Of a stretch of DNA of 64,000 bases, positions 55,005 through 63,854 are shown piece after piece. Origin of the DNA: Elusimicrobiota bacterium (GTDB taxonomy: Bacteria > Elusimicrobiota > Elusimicrobia > Elusimicrobiales > UBA9959); contig JAAYVG010000005.1 of the NCBI GenBank assembly GCA_012517285.1, positions 36,331 to 100,330 on the forward strand, read 5' to 3'. Under the pieces are notes generated by a model. The model worked only from the letters and a program-made list of their open reading frames with translations, had not been told where the DNA came from and made no database searches. Within the stretch, counting starts at the first letter, position 1. Every line of letters starts with the position of its first letter. Made by a program: the position numbers and the translations under genes.

Positions 55005-56061
55005 AAACCTCTAATGTTCTTTTTGCCATAATCTCAGATGTGAAATTTTTAGATCTTTCAAAAGAATTTTTTCCAAATTTTTCTCTTAGTTCTTTATCTT
55101 TAATAAGCATTAATATAGCCTCAGCAAGTTTTTGTGGGTCTTCTTTTGGAACGACAAAACCATTATATCCATTTTCTATAATCTCTGGTATCCCACCAGC
55201 ATCTGTTCCAACAAGCGGAAGTCCAAAGTTCATTGCCTCTATAAGAACACTGCCAAGCCCTTCCTCCCTTGATGGAAGAATAAATATATCCAACGAATTT
55301 AAAAATGATGCATTATCCTCGACGTAACCAGTGAGTTGAAAGTTATCAGTTATCCCTAAGTCTTTTATAAGTTTTGCTGACTCATCCTTTAGTGGTCCTT
55401 CGCCACCGACAACAAAAAAGCAATTGTTATTTGATTCAATCACAATTTTTGCAGCCCTTATCAGGTTGAGAGGATCCTTGTGTGGTACAAGTGCTATAAG
55501 TGAGCCAATTATAATTTTCTTATCTTTAAACACTATCTTTTTGAGCTCTTTTTTTTCTAATCTAAATGATGATGGTATAACAATTATCTTGTTTTTATCA
55601 ATTCCGTATTCTATTAGAATTTTTTTTATAGCTTCTGATATGGATATTATGTAATCTGCCTTTGTATATTTTATCCTTGAAAGAAAACTGGTTTTTATTT
55701 TAAAATCAACCCTTCTATGAACTATTATTTTAGTCTTAATAAAAAAAGATGCTAAAAAGGCCAGTGATGACGTGTGGCCTGTATGAGAATGGATTATAAC
55801 CTTTTTTTTGCTTTTATTTATGCTTTTTATTTTATATGCGAGCATTGCTGCTGAAATTATATCCCACTCAAACAGATATGGTAGTGTGAGTGTCTTTATA
55901 GTCTTCTCTTTTGATTTAAAATAGAGAGGAGAATTCTTTCTTGAAACAATATAGTTTTCAACTCCTAATTTTTTTAATTCTTCTGCTAAATATAAAACCT
56001 GCCTTTCACCACCTCTCAAATTTTTTGAATCATCTAAATGAAAAGTTATTAAGTTGGTCAT
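54970..56061 (-). CDS. Glycosyltransferase family 4 protein
   Basis: A 363-residue GT-B enzyme: N-terminal LRGGERQVLYLAEELKKLG binds acceptor, KIIIGSLIALVPHKDPLNLI and LPSREEGLGSVLIEAMNFG (E-x7-E) mark the donor domain, and GLPLVGTDAGGIPEII follows. Middle gene of the three-GT operon. Donor and acceptor are unknown. Confidence 0.88.
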   Translation of the reverse strand: MTNLITFHLDDSKNLRGGERQVLYLAEELKKLGVENYIVSRKNSPLYFKSKEKTIKTLTLPYLFEWDIISAAMLAYKIKSINKSKKKVIIHSHTGHTSSLAFLASFFIKTKIIVHRRVDFKIKTSFLSRIKYTKADYIISISEAIKKILIEYGIDKNKIIVIPSSFRLEKKELKKIVFKDKKIIIGSLIALVPHKDPLNLIRAAKIVIESNNNCFFVVGGEGPLKDESAKLIKDLGITDNFQLTGYVEDNASFLNSLDIFILPSREEGLGSVLIEAMNFGLPLVGTDAGGIPEIIENGYNGFVVPKEDPQKLAEAILMLIKDKELREKFGKNSFERSKNFTSEIMAKRTLEVYERAIKNFKFN

Positions 56062-56095
56062 TAATTATATTTTATCAAAGTTTGTAAGGTGGTAG

Positions 56096-57211
56096 TTAAT
56101 AGGGATTAATTCTCTCAGAGTGTTTGATTTTTAGTGTATCATTATAGACTTTATATATATCATCTGATGTCTTTTCCCATGTCATATGGCTTATATGAAT
56201 AGCATTATCATTAAACATATCTTTTGATACCTGCTTATTGATAAGCATTAAAGCCTTTGATACAAAATCATAATCTGATAAACATAAAGAAAAATTTTTA
56301 ACTTCTTCTTTCATAAGCTCAGTAACTCCTATATCCATGGTACACAACACTGGTATTTTTGAAACCATCCCTTCCATAATAGCTATACCAAATTCCTCTA
56401 AGACTGCAGGATAAATAATACAGTCAGCAGATTCATATATTATATTTACATCCTTTATTGGTTCTATAATTTTTATAATGTTTGATAACCCAATATCTGA
56501 TATCTTGGATAAATACTTTTTAAAACTTGAATCCTTACCTGTTATAATAGCTTGACAATTTTTATTTTCATTATAAATTTTTAAAAATATATCTATAAAC
56601 CTATTAACATCTCTTTTTAAAAAATCGCCGGAAGCTGGTAAAAGAAAACAAAAACTTTCAGGATTTAAACCTATTATCTTTCTTGCCTGTTCTTTCCCAT
56701 TTTTCAACTTCGTTATTGAAGGATTATAGGATGGATAAACTACTCTAATCCTTTCCTCAGATATTTTAAATCTATCAATAATATCTTTTTTCATAAATAT
56801 GGAGTTTGCGATTATAAAAGTAAACTTTTTCTCTGAAAGCATTTTATTATGAAATTTCCATAACCCATCTTTTGGCCTATTCAATTTTTCATATGTCCTG
56901 TGTATAAGGTTGTGGAGTGTAAGAATATCCTGATTTAGAATATCTCCATGACCATTTAATAATCTATAATTTTTAGACACAAAATTAGAATATTTTGAAA
57001 ACAAATATCTTTTGCAGTATCCATGCATATTTTTTATGATTGGAATTGTGCTAACTTCAAAAGGATAATTCTTATGTTCTTTTTTGGCAGTTAATATATT
57101 TATTTCCAAACCATATTTTTCTTTTAATATGCTGGATGTCTGAGTTATATAATTTACTGCTCCGGAGATTCCTTTTAAATTGATTATTGAGATTAATATT
57201 TTTTCGTTCAT
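56096..57211 (-). CDS. Glycosyltransferase family 4 protein
   Basis: A 371-residue GT-B-like enzyme. The N-terminal half starts KILISIINLKGISGAVNYI; the C-terminal domain contains FLLPASGDFLKRDVNRFID and YPAVLEEFGIAIMEGM (E-x7-E). First gene of the operon; the ATG is preceded by an AT-rich region shared with the divergent VOR operon. It is more divergent from textbook GT4 than its two neighbours. Confidence 0.82.
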   Translation of the reverse strand: MNEKILISIINLKGISGAVNYITQTSSILKEKYGLEINILTAKKEHKNYPFEVSTIPIIKNMHGYCKRYLFSKYSNFVSKNYRLLNGHGDILNQDILTLHNLIHRTYEKLNRPKDGLWKFHNKMLSEKKFTFIIANSIFMKKDIIDRFKISEERIRVVYPSYNPSITKLKNGKEQARKIIGLNPESFCFLLPASGDFLKRDVNRFIDIFLKIYNENKNCQAIITGKDSSFKKYLSKISDIGLSNIIKIIEPIKDVNIIYESADCIIYPAVLEEFGIAIMEGMVSKIPVLCTMDIGVTELMKEEVKNFSLCLSDYDFVSKALMLINKQVSKDMFNDNAIHISHMTWEKTSDDIYKVYNDTLKIKHSERINPY

Positions 57212-57265
57212 AAATATCTGGATTAATATTATTAGAATAATTATACAATATTCTTGGTGTTATAG

Positions 57266-57283
57266 ATTTGTTTATAAACAAAT
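57266..57283. promoter_or_regulatory. Dyad operator-like site ATTTGTTTATAAACAAAT
   Basis: A perfect 18-bp palindrome between the divergent GT operon and the VOR operon; an imperfect second copy (GTATTTATAAACAT) lies about 18 bp further on (57301-57314). A TATAAT -10-like word at 57374-57379 precedes the ferredoxin gene. A regulator of either operon could bind here; the factor is unknown. Confidence 0.45.
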
Positions 57284-57396
57284 TTTTATAACCAAAAATT
57301 GTATTTATAAACATAAATTTTTTAAACCATAATTTACAGATAATTTTTTAATTCCTTTATATCTAAATTTTTGTATAATACTTTTAGGAGGTCGTT

Positions 57397-57609
57397 ATGC
57401 CAAAACAAGGTAAAATAGAAGTAAATGAAGAAAGATGCAAGGGTTGTTACCTTTGCGTGAGTGTATGTCCAAATAAATGTCTTGAGAAATCAGATAAGTT
57501 CTCAAAAACAGGATATTATCCCGCAAGCTATAAAGGCAGTGGTTGTATCGCATGTATGAGCTGTGCAAAAATATGTCCTGATTTAGCAATAAAGGTTTAC
57601 GAGCTGTAA
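57397..57609 (+). CDS. 2-oxoacid:ferredoxin oxidoreductase, ferredoxin-like delta subunit
   Basis: A 70-residue 2[4Fe-4S] ferredoxin: CKGCYLCVSVCP (residues 12-23) and CIACMSCAKICP (47-58). It carries electrons from the ThDP site of the alpha/beta subunits encoded next to free ferredoxin. AGGAGG precedes the ATG. It is the first gene of a four-subunit operon in the order delta, alpha, beta, gamma. Confidence 0.9.
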   Translation: MPKQGKIEVNEERCKGCYLCVSVCPNKCLEKSDKFSKTGYYPASYKGSGCIACMSCAKICPDLAIKVYEL

Positions 57610-57622
57610 TTAAGGAGGAAAA

Positions 57623-58705
57623 ATGAAAGTGTTAATGAAAGGAAATGAGGCTCTTTGTGAGGGAGCTATAAGAGCTGGATGCAGATTTTTTGCAGGCTAT
57701 CCTATAACCCCTCAGAACGAGGTTCCTGAATATATGTCATGGAGACTTCCTGAGGTTGGTGGTCATTTTGTTCAGGCCGAATCAGAAGTTGCAGCAATAA
57801 ATATGATATTTGGTGCAGCATCTACAGGGGTGAGAAGTATGGGCAGTTCATCAAGCCCTGGTATAAGCTTGAAACAGGAAGGAATATCATACTGTGCAGG
57901 AGCAGATATACCATTTTTAATCGCAAATGTTATGAGAGGTGGACCAGGACTTGGAAATATAGCAGGTGCTCAGGGCGATTATTTTCAGTCAACACGCGGT
58001 GGCGGTCATGGTGATTACAAGCTTTTTGTTATGGCACCTCAGGGTGTTCAGGATATGATAGATTTTCCTACACACTGTTATGAAATTGCATATAAATACA
58101 GAGTCCCAGCTATGATATTAGCTGATGGTATTATAGGACAGATGATGGAATCAATTGAAATGAAAACACCTGAGATAGATCCTAAAAATTTGAAAGAACC
58201 TGACTGGGCTCTTGGAATAAATAATACAGGCAGGCCAAAGAGGAGGGTTACGTCATATGATTTGAGAGAGGGTATGCTTGAAAAAATGGTTCTTGAAAGA
58301 GTCAAAAGATATAGAGAGCTTGAAAAAGAGGTGCTCTGGGAAGAGAAGATGACAGAGGATGCTGAGATAATACTCGTTGCATATGGAACAAGTGCAAGGG
58401 TTTCTGCAACCGCTGTTAAAATGGCAAGGGAGAAGGGAATAAAAGCTGGTCTTTTCAGACCGATAACACTCTCGCCATTTCCTAAGAAAAGACTTTTTGA
58501 ATTAGCATCAAAAACCAAAGACTTTATGGCTGTTGAGATGAGCTTAGGACAGATGGTTGAGGATCTAAGGCTTTCCATAAATGGAAAAGCGAATGTTCAT
58601 CTCCATGCAAAACCAGGAGGCTCATTAATAGCCCCAGAAGAGGTTTTTGATTCTATAATTAAAGTAACAAAAGAAGGAGTGAAAGATTATGCAACTATTA
58701 AATGA
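57623..58705 (+). CDS. vorB: 2-oxoacid:ferredoxin oxidoreductase, alpha subunit (VorB type)
   Basis: A 360-residue alpha subunit: GNEALCEGAIRAGCRFFAGYP, PITPQNEVPEYM, QAESEVAAINMIFGAA and SSSSPGISLKQEG are the motifs of the unfused alpha subunit commonly annotated VorB (branched-chain 2-oxoacid). It might equally use 2-oxoglutarate. It binds the substrate side of the ThDP site. It starts 13 bp after the ferredoxin gene and overlaps the beta gene by 17 bp. Confidence 0.85.
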   Translation: MKVLMKGNEALCEGAIRAGCRFFAGYPITPQNEVPEYMSWRLPEVGGHFVQAESEVAAINMIFGAASTGVRSMGSSSSPGISLKQEGISYCAGADIPFLIANVMRGGPGLGNIAGAQGDYFQSTRGGGHGDYKLFVMAPQGVQDMIDFPTHCYEIAYKYRVPAMILADGIIGQMMESIEMKTPEIDPKNLKEPDWALGINNTGRPKRRVTSYDLREGMLEKMVLERVKRYRELEKEVLWEEKMTEDAEIILVAYGTSARVSATAVKMAREKGIKAGLFRPITLSPFPKKRLFELASKTKDFMAVEMSLGQMVEDLRLSINGKANVHLHAKPGGSLIAPEEVFDSIIKVTKEGVKDYATIK

Positions 58706-59435
58706 AAGACCTAAATCTTTATTAGATGTCTCTATGCATTATTGTCCTGGATGTGGACACGGAATAGTTCACAGACTTGTTGCAGAAGTAATGGATGAGC
58801 TTAACATAAGAGAAAAAACCATATTTGTTGCTCCTGTAGGTTGTGCAGTTTTTGCTGATACATACTTTAACTGTGATGCGATACAAGGCCCTCATGGAAG
58901 GGGACCGGCTATAGCTACGGGAATAAAGAGAGCAAAGCCTGATAGCATCGTTGTTTCATATCAGGGAGATGGAGACTTAGCCTCAATAGGTATGGCTGAA
59001 ACTGTTCATTCAGCTGCAAGAAATGAGAATATAACAATTATATTTATCAACAATGCAATATATGGAATGACAGGTGGTCAAATGGCACCAACGACTCTTA
59101 TAGGACAGAAGGCAACAACCTGTATATATGGAAGAGATCCAAAGGTCAATGGTTATCCAATAAGAATATGTGAACTTCTTTCATCACTTGAAGGAACAAG
59201 ATATGCTGAGAGAACCACCGTTCATAATGTGGCAGGAGTGGTCAAAACTAAAAATGCTATTAAAAAGGCATTTCAAAATCAGGTGAATGGAATTGGATTC
59301 TCTATTGTTGAGGTTCTTTCAATGTGTCCTACGAACTGGGGTGTGAGAGCTGATAACCCATCTGAGGCTACAAAATATATCAATGATCAGATGGTAAAGA
59401 TATTTCCACCTGGAGTTTATAAGGATGTTAAATAA
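58689..59435 (+). CDS. 2-oxoacid:ferredoxin oxidoreductase, beta subunit
   Basis: A 248-residue ThDP subunit: HYCPGCGHGIVHRLVAEV at the start, SYQGDGDLASIGMAETVHSA with FINNAIYGMTGGQMAPTT as the ThDP/Mg loop. Completes the catalytic core with the upstream alpha subunit, with which it overlaps by 17 bp. Confidence 0.9.
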   Translation: MQLLNERPKSLLDVSMHYCPGCGHGIVHRLVAEVMDELNIREKTIFVAPVGCAVFADTYFNCDAIQGPHGRGPAIATGIKRAKPDSIVVSYQGDGDLASIGMAETVHSAARNENITIIFINNAIYGMTGGQMAPTTLIGQKATTCIYGRDPKVNGYPIRICELLSSLEGTRYAERTTVHNVAGVVKTKNAIKKAFQNQVNGIGFSIVEVLSMCPTNWGVRADNPSEATKYINDQMVKIFPPGVYKDVK

Positions 59436-59444
59436 GGAGGATTT

Positions 59445-59981
59445 ATGTATTTAGGTGCAAGATTGAGTGGATTTGGAGGACAGGGTGTTGTATCAGCTGG
59501 AGTTCTATTAGCCTATGCAGGTATGCTGGATAACAAAAACGTAAGCTTTTTCCCAGCATATGGTGCCGAAATGCGTGGAGGAACAGCAAACTGTTCTGTT
59601 GTAGTTTCTGATGAACAGGTTGCAAGTCCTGTTGTTACTGCTCCTGATGTAGCTATAGTATTTAATGAACCATCTTTTGCCAAGTTTGAACCGCTTGTAA
59701 AAAAAGGTGGGGTTTTGATTATCAATACTTCCCTTGTAAATTCAAAATCAACAAGGAAAGATATAAAGATAATTGAAGTTCCTCTTAATCAGATGGCTGA
59801 TAAACTTGGAAATTCAAAGGTGCTAAATATGATAGCACTCGGTGCTCTTTCAAAGGTTACAAATGCTGTATCAAAGGAATCCTTATCAGAAGCGATACCG
59901 AAGGTTTATAAAAAGTTAAAGCCGGAACTTATTGAGCTTAACAGGAAGGCAGTCTTAGAAGGCTATAACTATATAAACTGA
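59445..59981 (+). CDS. 2-oxoacid:ferredoxin oxidoreductase, gamma subunit
   Basis: A 178-residue subunit: LSGFGGQGVVSAGVLLAYAG at residues 6-25 and YGAEMRGGTANCSVVVSD at about 40-57 are the CoA-side gamma-domain motifs. In the korA gene at 10277, the same domain is fused to alpha; here it is separate. AGGAGG precedes the ATG. A strong hairpin follows 31 bp after the stop. Confidence 0.9.
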   Translation: MYLGARLSGFGGQGVVSAGVLLAYAGMLDNKNVSFFPAYGAEMRGGTANCSVVVSDEQVASPVVTAPDVAIVFNEPSFAKFEPLVKKGGVLIINTSLVNSKSTRKDIKIIEVPLNQMADKLGNSKVLNMIALGALSKVTNAVSKESLSEAIPKVYKKLKPELIELNRKAVLEGYNYIN

Positions 59982-60012
59982 GCTATAATTAATAATAATT
60001 AATGTTTGTATA

Positions 60013-60050
60013 TAAGCCGCGGTAGTTTTTATAGAAGCTGCCGCGGCTTA
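60013..60050 (+). terminator. Hairpin after the VOR operon
   Basis: TAAGCCGCGG...CCGCGGCTTA with three further pairs inside (one T-G wobble) and a 12-nt loop containing T5. It lies 31 bp past the gamma-subunit stop. No T-run follows, so termination may need Rho. Confidence 0.6.
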
Positions 60051-60059
60051 ATCAGTCTA

Positions 60060-60176
60060 GTCATCTATCAGCAAACAGTGATGATAAGTCGCTGTCAGTT
60101 GTTGGCAAAACTCAAAAATCATAGTAGTGGTTAGTGAGTAGTGATCAAAGATAAGCCTGCCTGCTGGTAGGCAAAA
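60060..60176. repeat. Composite intergenic repeat block 7
   Basis: Contains three consecutive TAGTGRN 7-mers (60125-60145), which are the NNCACTR family read from the other strand, scattered CAGTGA/CTGTCA words, and a truncated GC-rich element (GCCTGCCTGCTGGTAGGCA, 60155-60173). The remaining AT-rich 65 bp lead to the ABC transporter gene. Confidence 0.65.
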
Positions 60177-60243
60177 ATAATGCCTTAATGTTTGTCATTA
60201 TACACTTTTTATTTTAATTATATTTTTTGGTTAACTGTTAAAT

Positions 60244-61995
60244 ATGAGACATAACAACGAATCTGAAGAATTAAAAGAAAAGATTAATTATAAAAAAGAT
60301 TTTAAGGTTATATATTCTATTGCTAAGGATTATAAGAGCAGTTTTATAAAAGCAATACTTTTATTTATATTTACAACTATTTTAAGGTTGTTAGGGCCAT
60401 TATTCATAAAAGAAATAATAGATGTGGCAGTAAAAAACAGCGATTTCAGATATCTTTTTATAATAACATCAGCATATCTTATTGTAAACATTGTTTATTT
60501 TATTGTGAATTATAAGTCTCTCAATTTATTGATAAGGACTGGTCAGAGGCTTGTTTATGATCTCAAGAATAAACTTTATGCCCATATATTAAATCTTGAT
60601 GTAGATTATTTTTCATATAACAATCCAGGAAAATTAGCATCAAGGGTTCAGAATGATACAACTGCTGTTTACGATCTCTTCACAGAGACATCTGTTACAA
60701 TCTTTGTTGATGTCGTTATATTTGTGACTGTTTTTATTATAATGGCTTACAACAGTCTTTCTTTAACGCTAATACTTGTACCTATGATACTGATAATAAT
60801 GGTTATAATATATATTTTTGTTTCTAAAAGCCAAAAACTTTTTGTTGAGGTTAGGAAAAAGATATCAGACTTAACATCATTTCTTTCAGAAAATCTTAAT
60901 TTTATGAGCACTATAAGGGTTTTCGGGATAGAGGATAAGATAAATGAAAAGTTTTTTAATGTTAATTTTGAAAAGTTTGACAAAACAGTAATAGCTGAAT
61001 ATATGTCGGTTCTTTTTGGACTTACAATAATGCTTTTTGATCCTGTATCAAAAGCGACAATATTTGGTTATGGTGGAATAAAGGTTCTTGACTCATCGCT
61101 TTCAATAGGAACGGTTGTTATGTTTGTGCTTTATATGGGACAGCTTTTTGAACCACTGTTTCGTTTTTCAGAGCAGATAAGCATAATCCAGAAATCATTT
61201 GCTGCTGTGGAAAGAATAACAAGAATACTCTCTCTAACTCCAAAGGTTATTGGCGGTGAAAAATACATATCGCGTTTCAGTGATAAGTTAGAATTTAAAA
61301 ATCTCTGGATGAAATATCCTGAGTCAGACTGGATTTTAAAGGGAATAAATATAACACTTCCGAGAGGAAAAAGCCTTGCGATAGTTGGAAGAACTGGTGG
61401 CGGTAAAACAACCGTGGCAAATCTAATATTCAGGTTTTATGATTATCAAAAGGGTTCAATAAAAATAGATGGTATAGAATTGAAGGAAATAAATATAAAA
61501 TCGCTTAGAAAAAACATAGGACTTGTCCAGCAGGATATGTATCTTTTTCCCGGCACAATAAAGGATAATTTAAGACTTATGGATGACAGCATAGAGGATG
61601 AAAAAATATTCTATGCTATAAAAACACTTGAGCTTGAAGATTTTTATAAAAAGCATAAACTTGATAGCTTGATTATGGAAAAGGGAGCAAATCTTTCTGT
61701 TGGTGAAAAACAGATAATATCTATAACAAGAACACTTGTGCTTGATCAGGAGATAATAATACTTGATGAAGCCACATCAAATGTTGATCCTTATACAGAA
61801 AGAATAATAACAAATGCTATAAGAAATGTTATGAAACATAAAACAATGATAATAATAGCACACAGGCTTATGACAATAAGAGATGTAGATTATATAGCAT
61901 TTTTAAACAATGGAGAGATAGTTGAGTTCGGAAGTCATAATGAGTTAATTGATAAGAAGGGCTATTACTACAACTATTACTCGCTTCAGGAGTGA
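60244..61995 (+). CDS. ABC exporter half-transporter (canonical Walker motifs, variant signature)
   Basis: A 583-residue protein: six membrane spans (residues 30-315), then a nucleotide-binding domain. Walker A is GRTGGGKTT, Walker B IIILDEATSNVD with the catalytic Glu, and the H-loop His is in IIAHRL. The signature is LSVGEKQ rather than LSGGQ. With the next gene, it would form a heterodimeric exporter in the inner membrane; the substrate is unknown (drug, lipid or peptide). No Shine-Dalgarno is evident before the ATG. Confidence 0.88.
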   Translation: MRHNNESEELKEKINYKKDFKVIYSIAKDYKSSFIKAILLFIFTTILRLLGPLFIKEIIDVAVKNSDFRYLFIITSAYLIVNIVYFIVNYKSLNLLIRTGQRLVYDLKNKLYAHILNLDVDYFSYNNPGKLASRVQNDTTAVYDLFTETSVTIFVDVVIFVTVFIIMAYNSLSLTLILVPMILIIMVIIYIFVSKSQKLFVEVRKKISDLTSFLSENLNFMSTIRVFGIEDKINEKFFNVNFEKFDKTVIAEYMSVLFGLTIMLFDPVSKATIFGYGGIKVLDSSLSIGTVVMFVLYMGQLFEPLFRFSEQISIIQKSFAAVERITRILSLTPKVIGGEKYISRFSDKLEFKNLWMKYPESDWILKGINITLPRGKSLAIVGRTGGGKTTVANLIFRFYDYQKGSIKIDGIELKEINIKSLRKNIGLVQQDMYLFPGTIKDNLRLMDDSIEDEKIFYAIKTLELEDFYKKHKLDSLIMEKGANLSVGEKQIISITRTLVLDQEIIILDEATSNVDPYTERIITNAIRNVMKHKTMIIIAHRLMTIRDVDYIAFLNNGEIVEFGSHNELIDKKGYYYNYYSLQE

Positions 61996-62034
61996 TCAGG
62001 CAGGCACTGATCACTGACCACTGATCACTGTTTT
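61996..62034. repeat. NNCACTR 7-mer run between the two ABC genes
   Basis: Four in-register 7-mers (CACTGAT, CACTGAC, CACTGAT, CACTGTT; 62005-62032) after a short CAGGCAGG word fill the 52-bp gap up to the GGAGGT ribosome site of the next gene. Confidence 0.8.
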
Positions 62035-62047
62035 AGTGGAGGTTTGA

Positions 62048-63772
62048 GTGAAGTATTTGATTAAATGGCTTTTTCCTTACTGGAAAAAGCATAAATACAG
62101 AATGCTGTTGATAATAACACTCGGTATTATAAGTGCTGCTTTGCAGGCCTTAATTCCTTTGTATATCAAACAGATAATAAATGGTTTTGAAAAAAATCTT
62201 ACAGTTGCTTATATAGAAAAAAATGTTTTAATAATGCTTGGACTTGGAGTTATAAGCTTTGTAGTAAATGTTTTTGCTCAGAGGAACAGAGCTTATATGA
62301 ACTATAGGACTGAGTATGAGATAAGGGAAAAGCTTTTCAATCATATATTAAATCTTGATGAATATCTCTTTCTTAAATATAGTGTTGGGGAGGTCTTAAC
62401 ACGACTTGTTGATGATATCTCAGAAAAAATAGCATGGTTTTCCTGCTCTGGAGTATTCAGATTTGTTCAATCCTTTTTTACGCTTATAGCAATAATTTCA
62501 GTAATGCTTTATCTGAATGTGGAGCTTACCATAATATGTCTTATACCGATGCCTTTTATGGTTTATGGAGTTGTAAAAATGGGAAAGGTTTTGACAAGAA
62601 AATATGATGATCTTCAAAAAGCGATATCAAACGTGTATGACTACATAGAAACAAGCTTTTCAGGTGTTAAGGTTATAAAGGCAAATCTTAGGGAAAAGAG
62701 CTTTGCATCAAAGTTTTCATCAATTACATCAAATCAGATGGACAAGGCTGTGGAAGCTGAGAAGAAGCAGATTTTTATAAACTACATATTTTTTGGTACT
62801 GCTTTTTTTGTAGTTTTTATTGTTTATCTGGTTGGTGGAAGTCTTGTCATAGAAAACAAATTAACTGTTGGAGCATTGGTTTCATTTCAGATATACGCTT
62901 CAATGCTTATATGGCCATTTGGTGATGTCAGCCAGTTCTTTATATCATCAAACAGAGCAAGGGTCAGTGCCAAAAGAGTAGATGAAATACTTAATTTTAA
63001 ATCGTCACTGCTATTTGAAAAAAAATCTGTGGAACTTAAGAGAATTGAACGTGTAGAACTTAAAAATATATCTTTCAGCATAGGTGATAAGAAACTTCTT
63101 GAAAACATAAATATAGATATTAAAACAGGCCAAAAAATTGCTGTTGTAGGAAGAATAGGAAGTTCAAAAACAATGCTTTTAAAGATCATATCAAGAATTT
63201 TACAGTATTCATCCGGTCATTTTTACGTGAATGGGATTGATGTTAAGGATTTTGAGCCAAAGATTTATCAATCAAGATTATCATATGTTTCACAAGAAGC
63301 TGCAATATTGAGTGATACTGTTTTAAACAACATAACGATGTATAAAAACTATTCTGAAAAGGACTTAAAAAATGCAATAGAAATATCTCAGCTTGAAAGG
63401 GATCTTTCACTTATGCCCCATGGTCTCAATACCGTTGTCGGGAACAAGGGAGTAACACTTTCAGGTGGGCAGAAGCAGAGGATATCCCTTGCAAGAGCAC
63501 TGATAAAATCACCTGATATACTGGTTATGGATGATGCGACAAATCAGATGGATGCTGAAACAGAACATAAATTTTGGAGCAAATTTTTAAAGTGTTTTAA
63601 TAATACAATGGTTATATTTGTTACTCACAGAACGTCAACAATAGAAAGGTCTGATGAAGTGTTTGTTATGGATGCTGGTAGAATAGTTGAAAGAGGGAAT
63701 CATAAGGATTTAATATCCAAGGATTCTCTGTATAAAAAGATATATACAAAGTATAAGTTAGAAAATAAGTAA
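62048..63772 (+). CDS. ABC exporter half-transporter (degenerate Walker A/B, canonical signature)
   Basis: A 574-residue protein starting at GTG after GGAGGT. Six membrane spans, then the nucleotide-binding domain. Walker A is GRIGSSKT (the third Gly is Ser), Walker B is LVMDDATNQMD (the catalytic Glu is Asp), the signature is LSGGQKQ and the H-loop is VTHRT. It is thus complementary to the upstream half-transporter: the composite site made of this protein's Walker motifs and the partner's LSVGE should be non-catalytic, as in TM287/288-type heterodimers. Confidence 0.88.
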   Translation: MKYLIKWLFPYWKKHKYRMLLIITLGIISAALQALIPLYIKQIINGFEKNLTVAYIEKNVLIMLGLGVISFVVNVFAQRNRAYMNYRTEYEIREKLFNHILNLDEYLFLKYSVGEVLTRLVDDISEKIAWFSCSGVFRFVQSFFTLIAIISVMLYLNVELTIICLIPMPFMVYGVVKMGKVLTRKYDDLQKAISNVYDYIETSFSGVKVIKANLREKSFASKFSSITSNQMDKAVEAEKKQIFINYIFFGTAFFVVFIVYLVGGSLVIENKLTVGALVSFQIYASMLIWPFGDVSQFFISSNRARVSAKRVDEILNFKSSLLFEKKSVELKRIERVELKNISFSIGDKKLLENINIDIKTGQKIAVVGRIGSSKTMLLKIISRILQYSSGHFYVNGIDVKDFEPKIYQSRLSYVSQEAAILSDTVLNNITMYKNYSEKDLKNAIEISQLERDLSLMPHGLNTVVGNKGVTLSGGQKQRISLARALIKSPDILVMDDATNQMDAETEHKFWSKFLKCFNNTMVIFVTHRTSTIERSDEVFVMDAGRIVERGNHKDLISKDSLYKKIYTKYKLENK

Positions 63773-63774
63773 TA

Positions 63775-63830
63775 ATTTAGTTATCTGGTTATCTCGTTAT
63801 TTAGTTATTTAGGAAGAAAGAAGAGGCAAG
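63775..63830. repeat. Composite intergenic repeat block 8: 8-mer run
   Basis: Five in-register 8-mers on the minus strand pattern (63775-63814: ATTTAGTT, ATCTGGTT, ATCTCGTT, ATTTAGTT, ATTTAGGA), then AGAAAGAAGAGGCAAGGCAG, the linker also found inverted in block 5. Confidence 0.85.
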
Positions 63831-63854
63831 GCAGTTATCTTGTTCTTACTAACT

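Noticed and set aside
57266..57283. Rex (NADH sensor) operator
   Set aside because: The TTGTT and AACAA halves are 4 bp apart instead of about 8, so the spacing is wrong for a Rex site.
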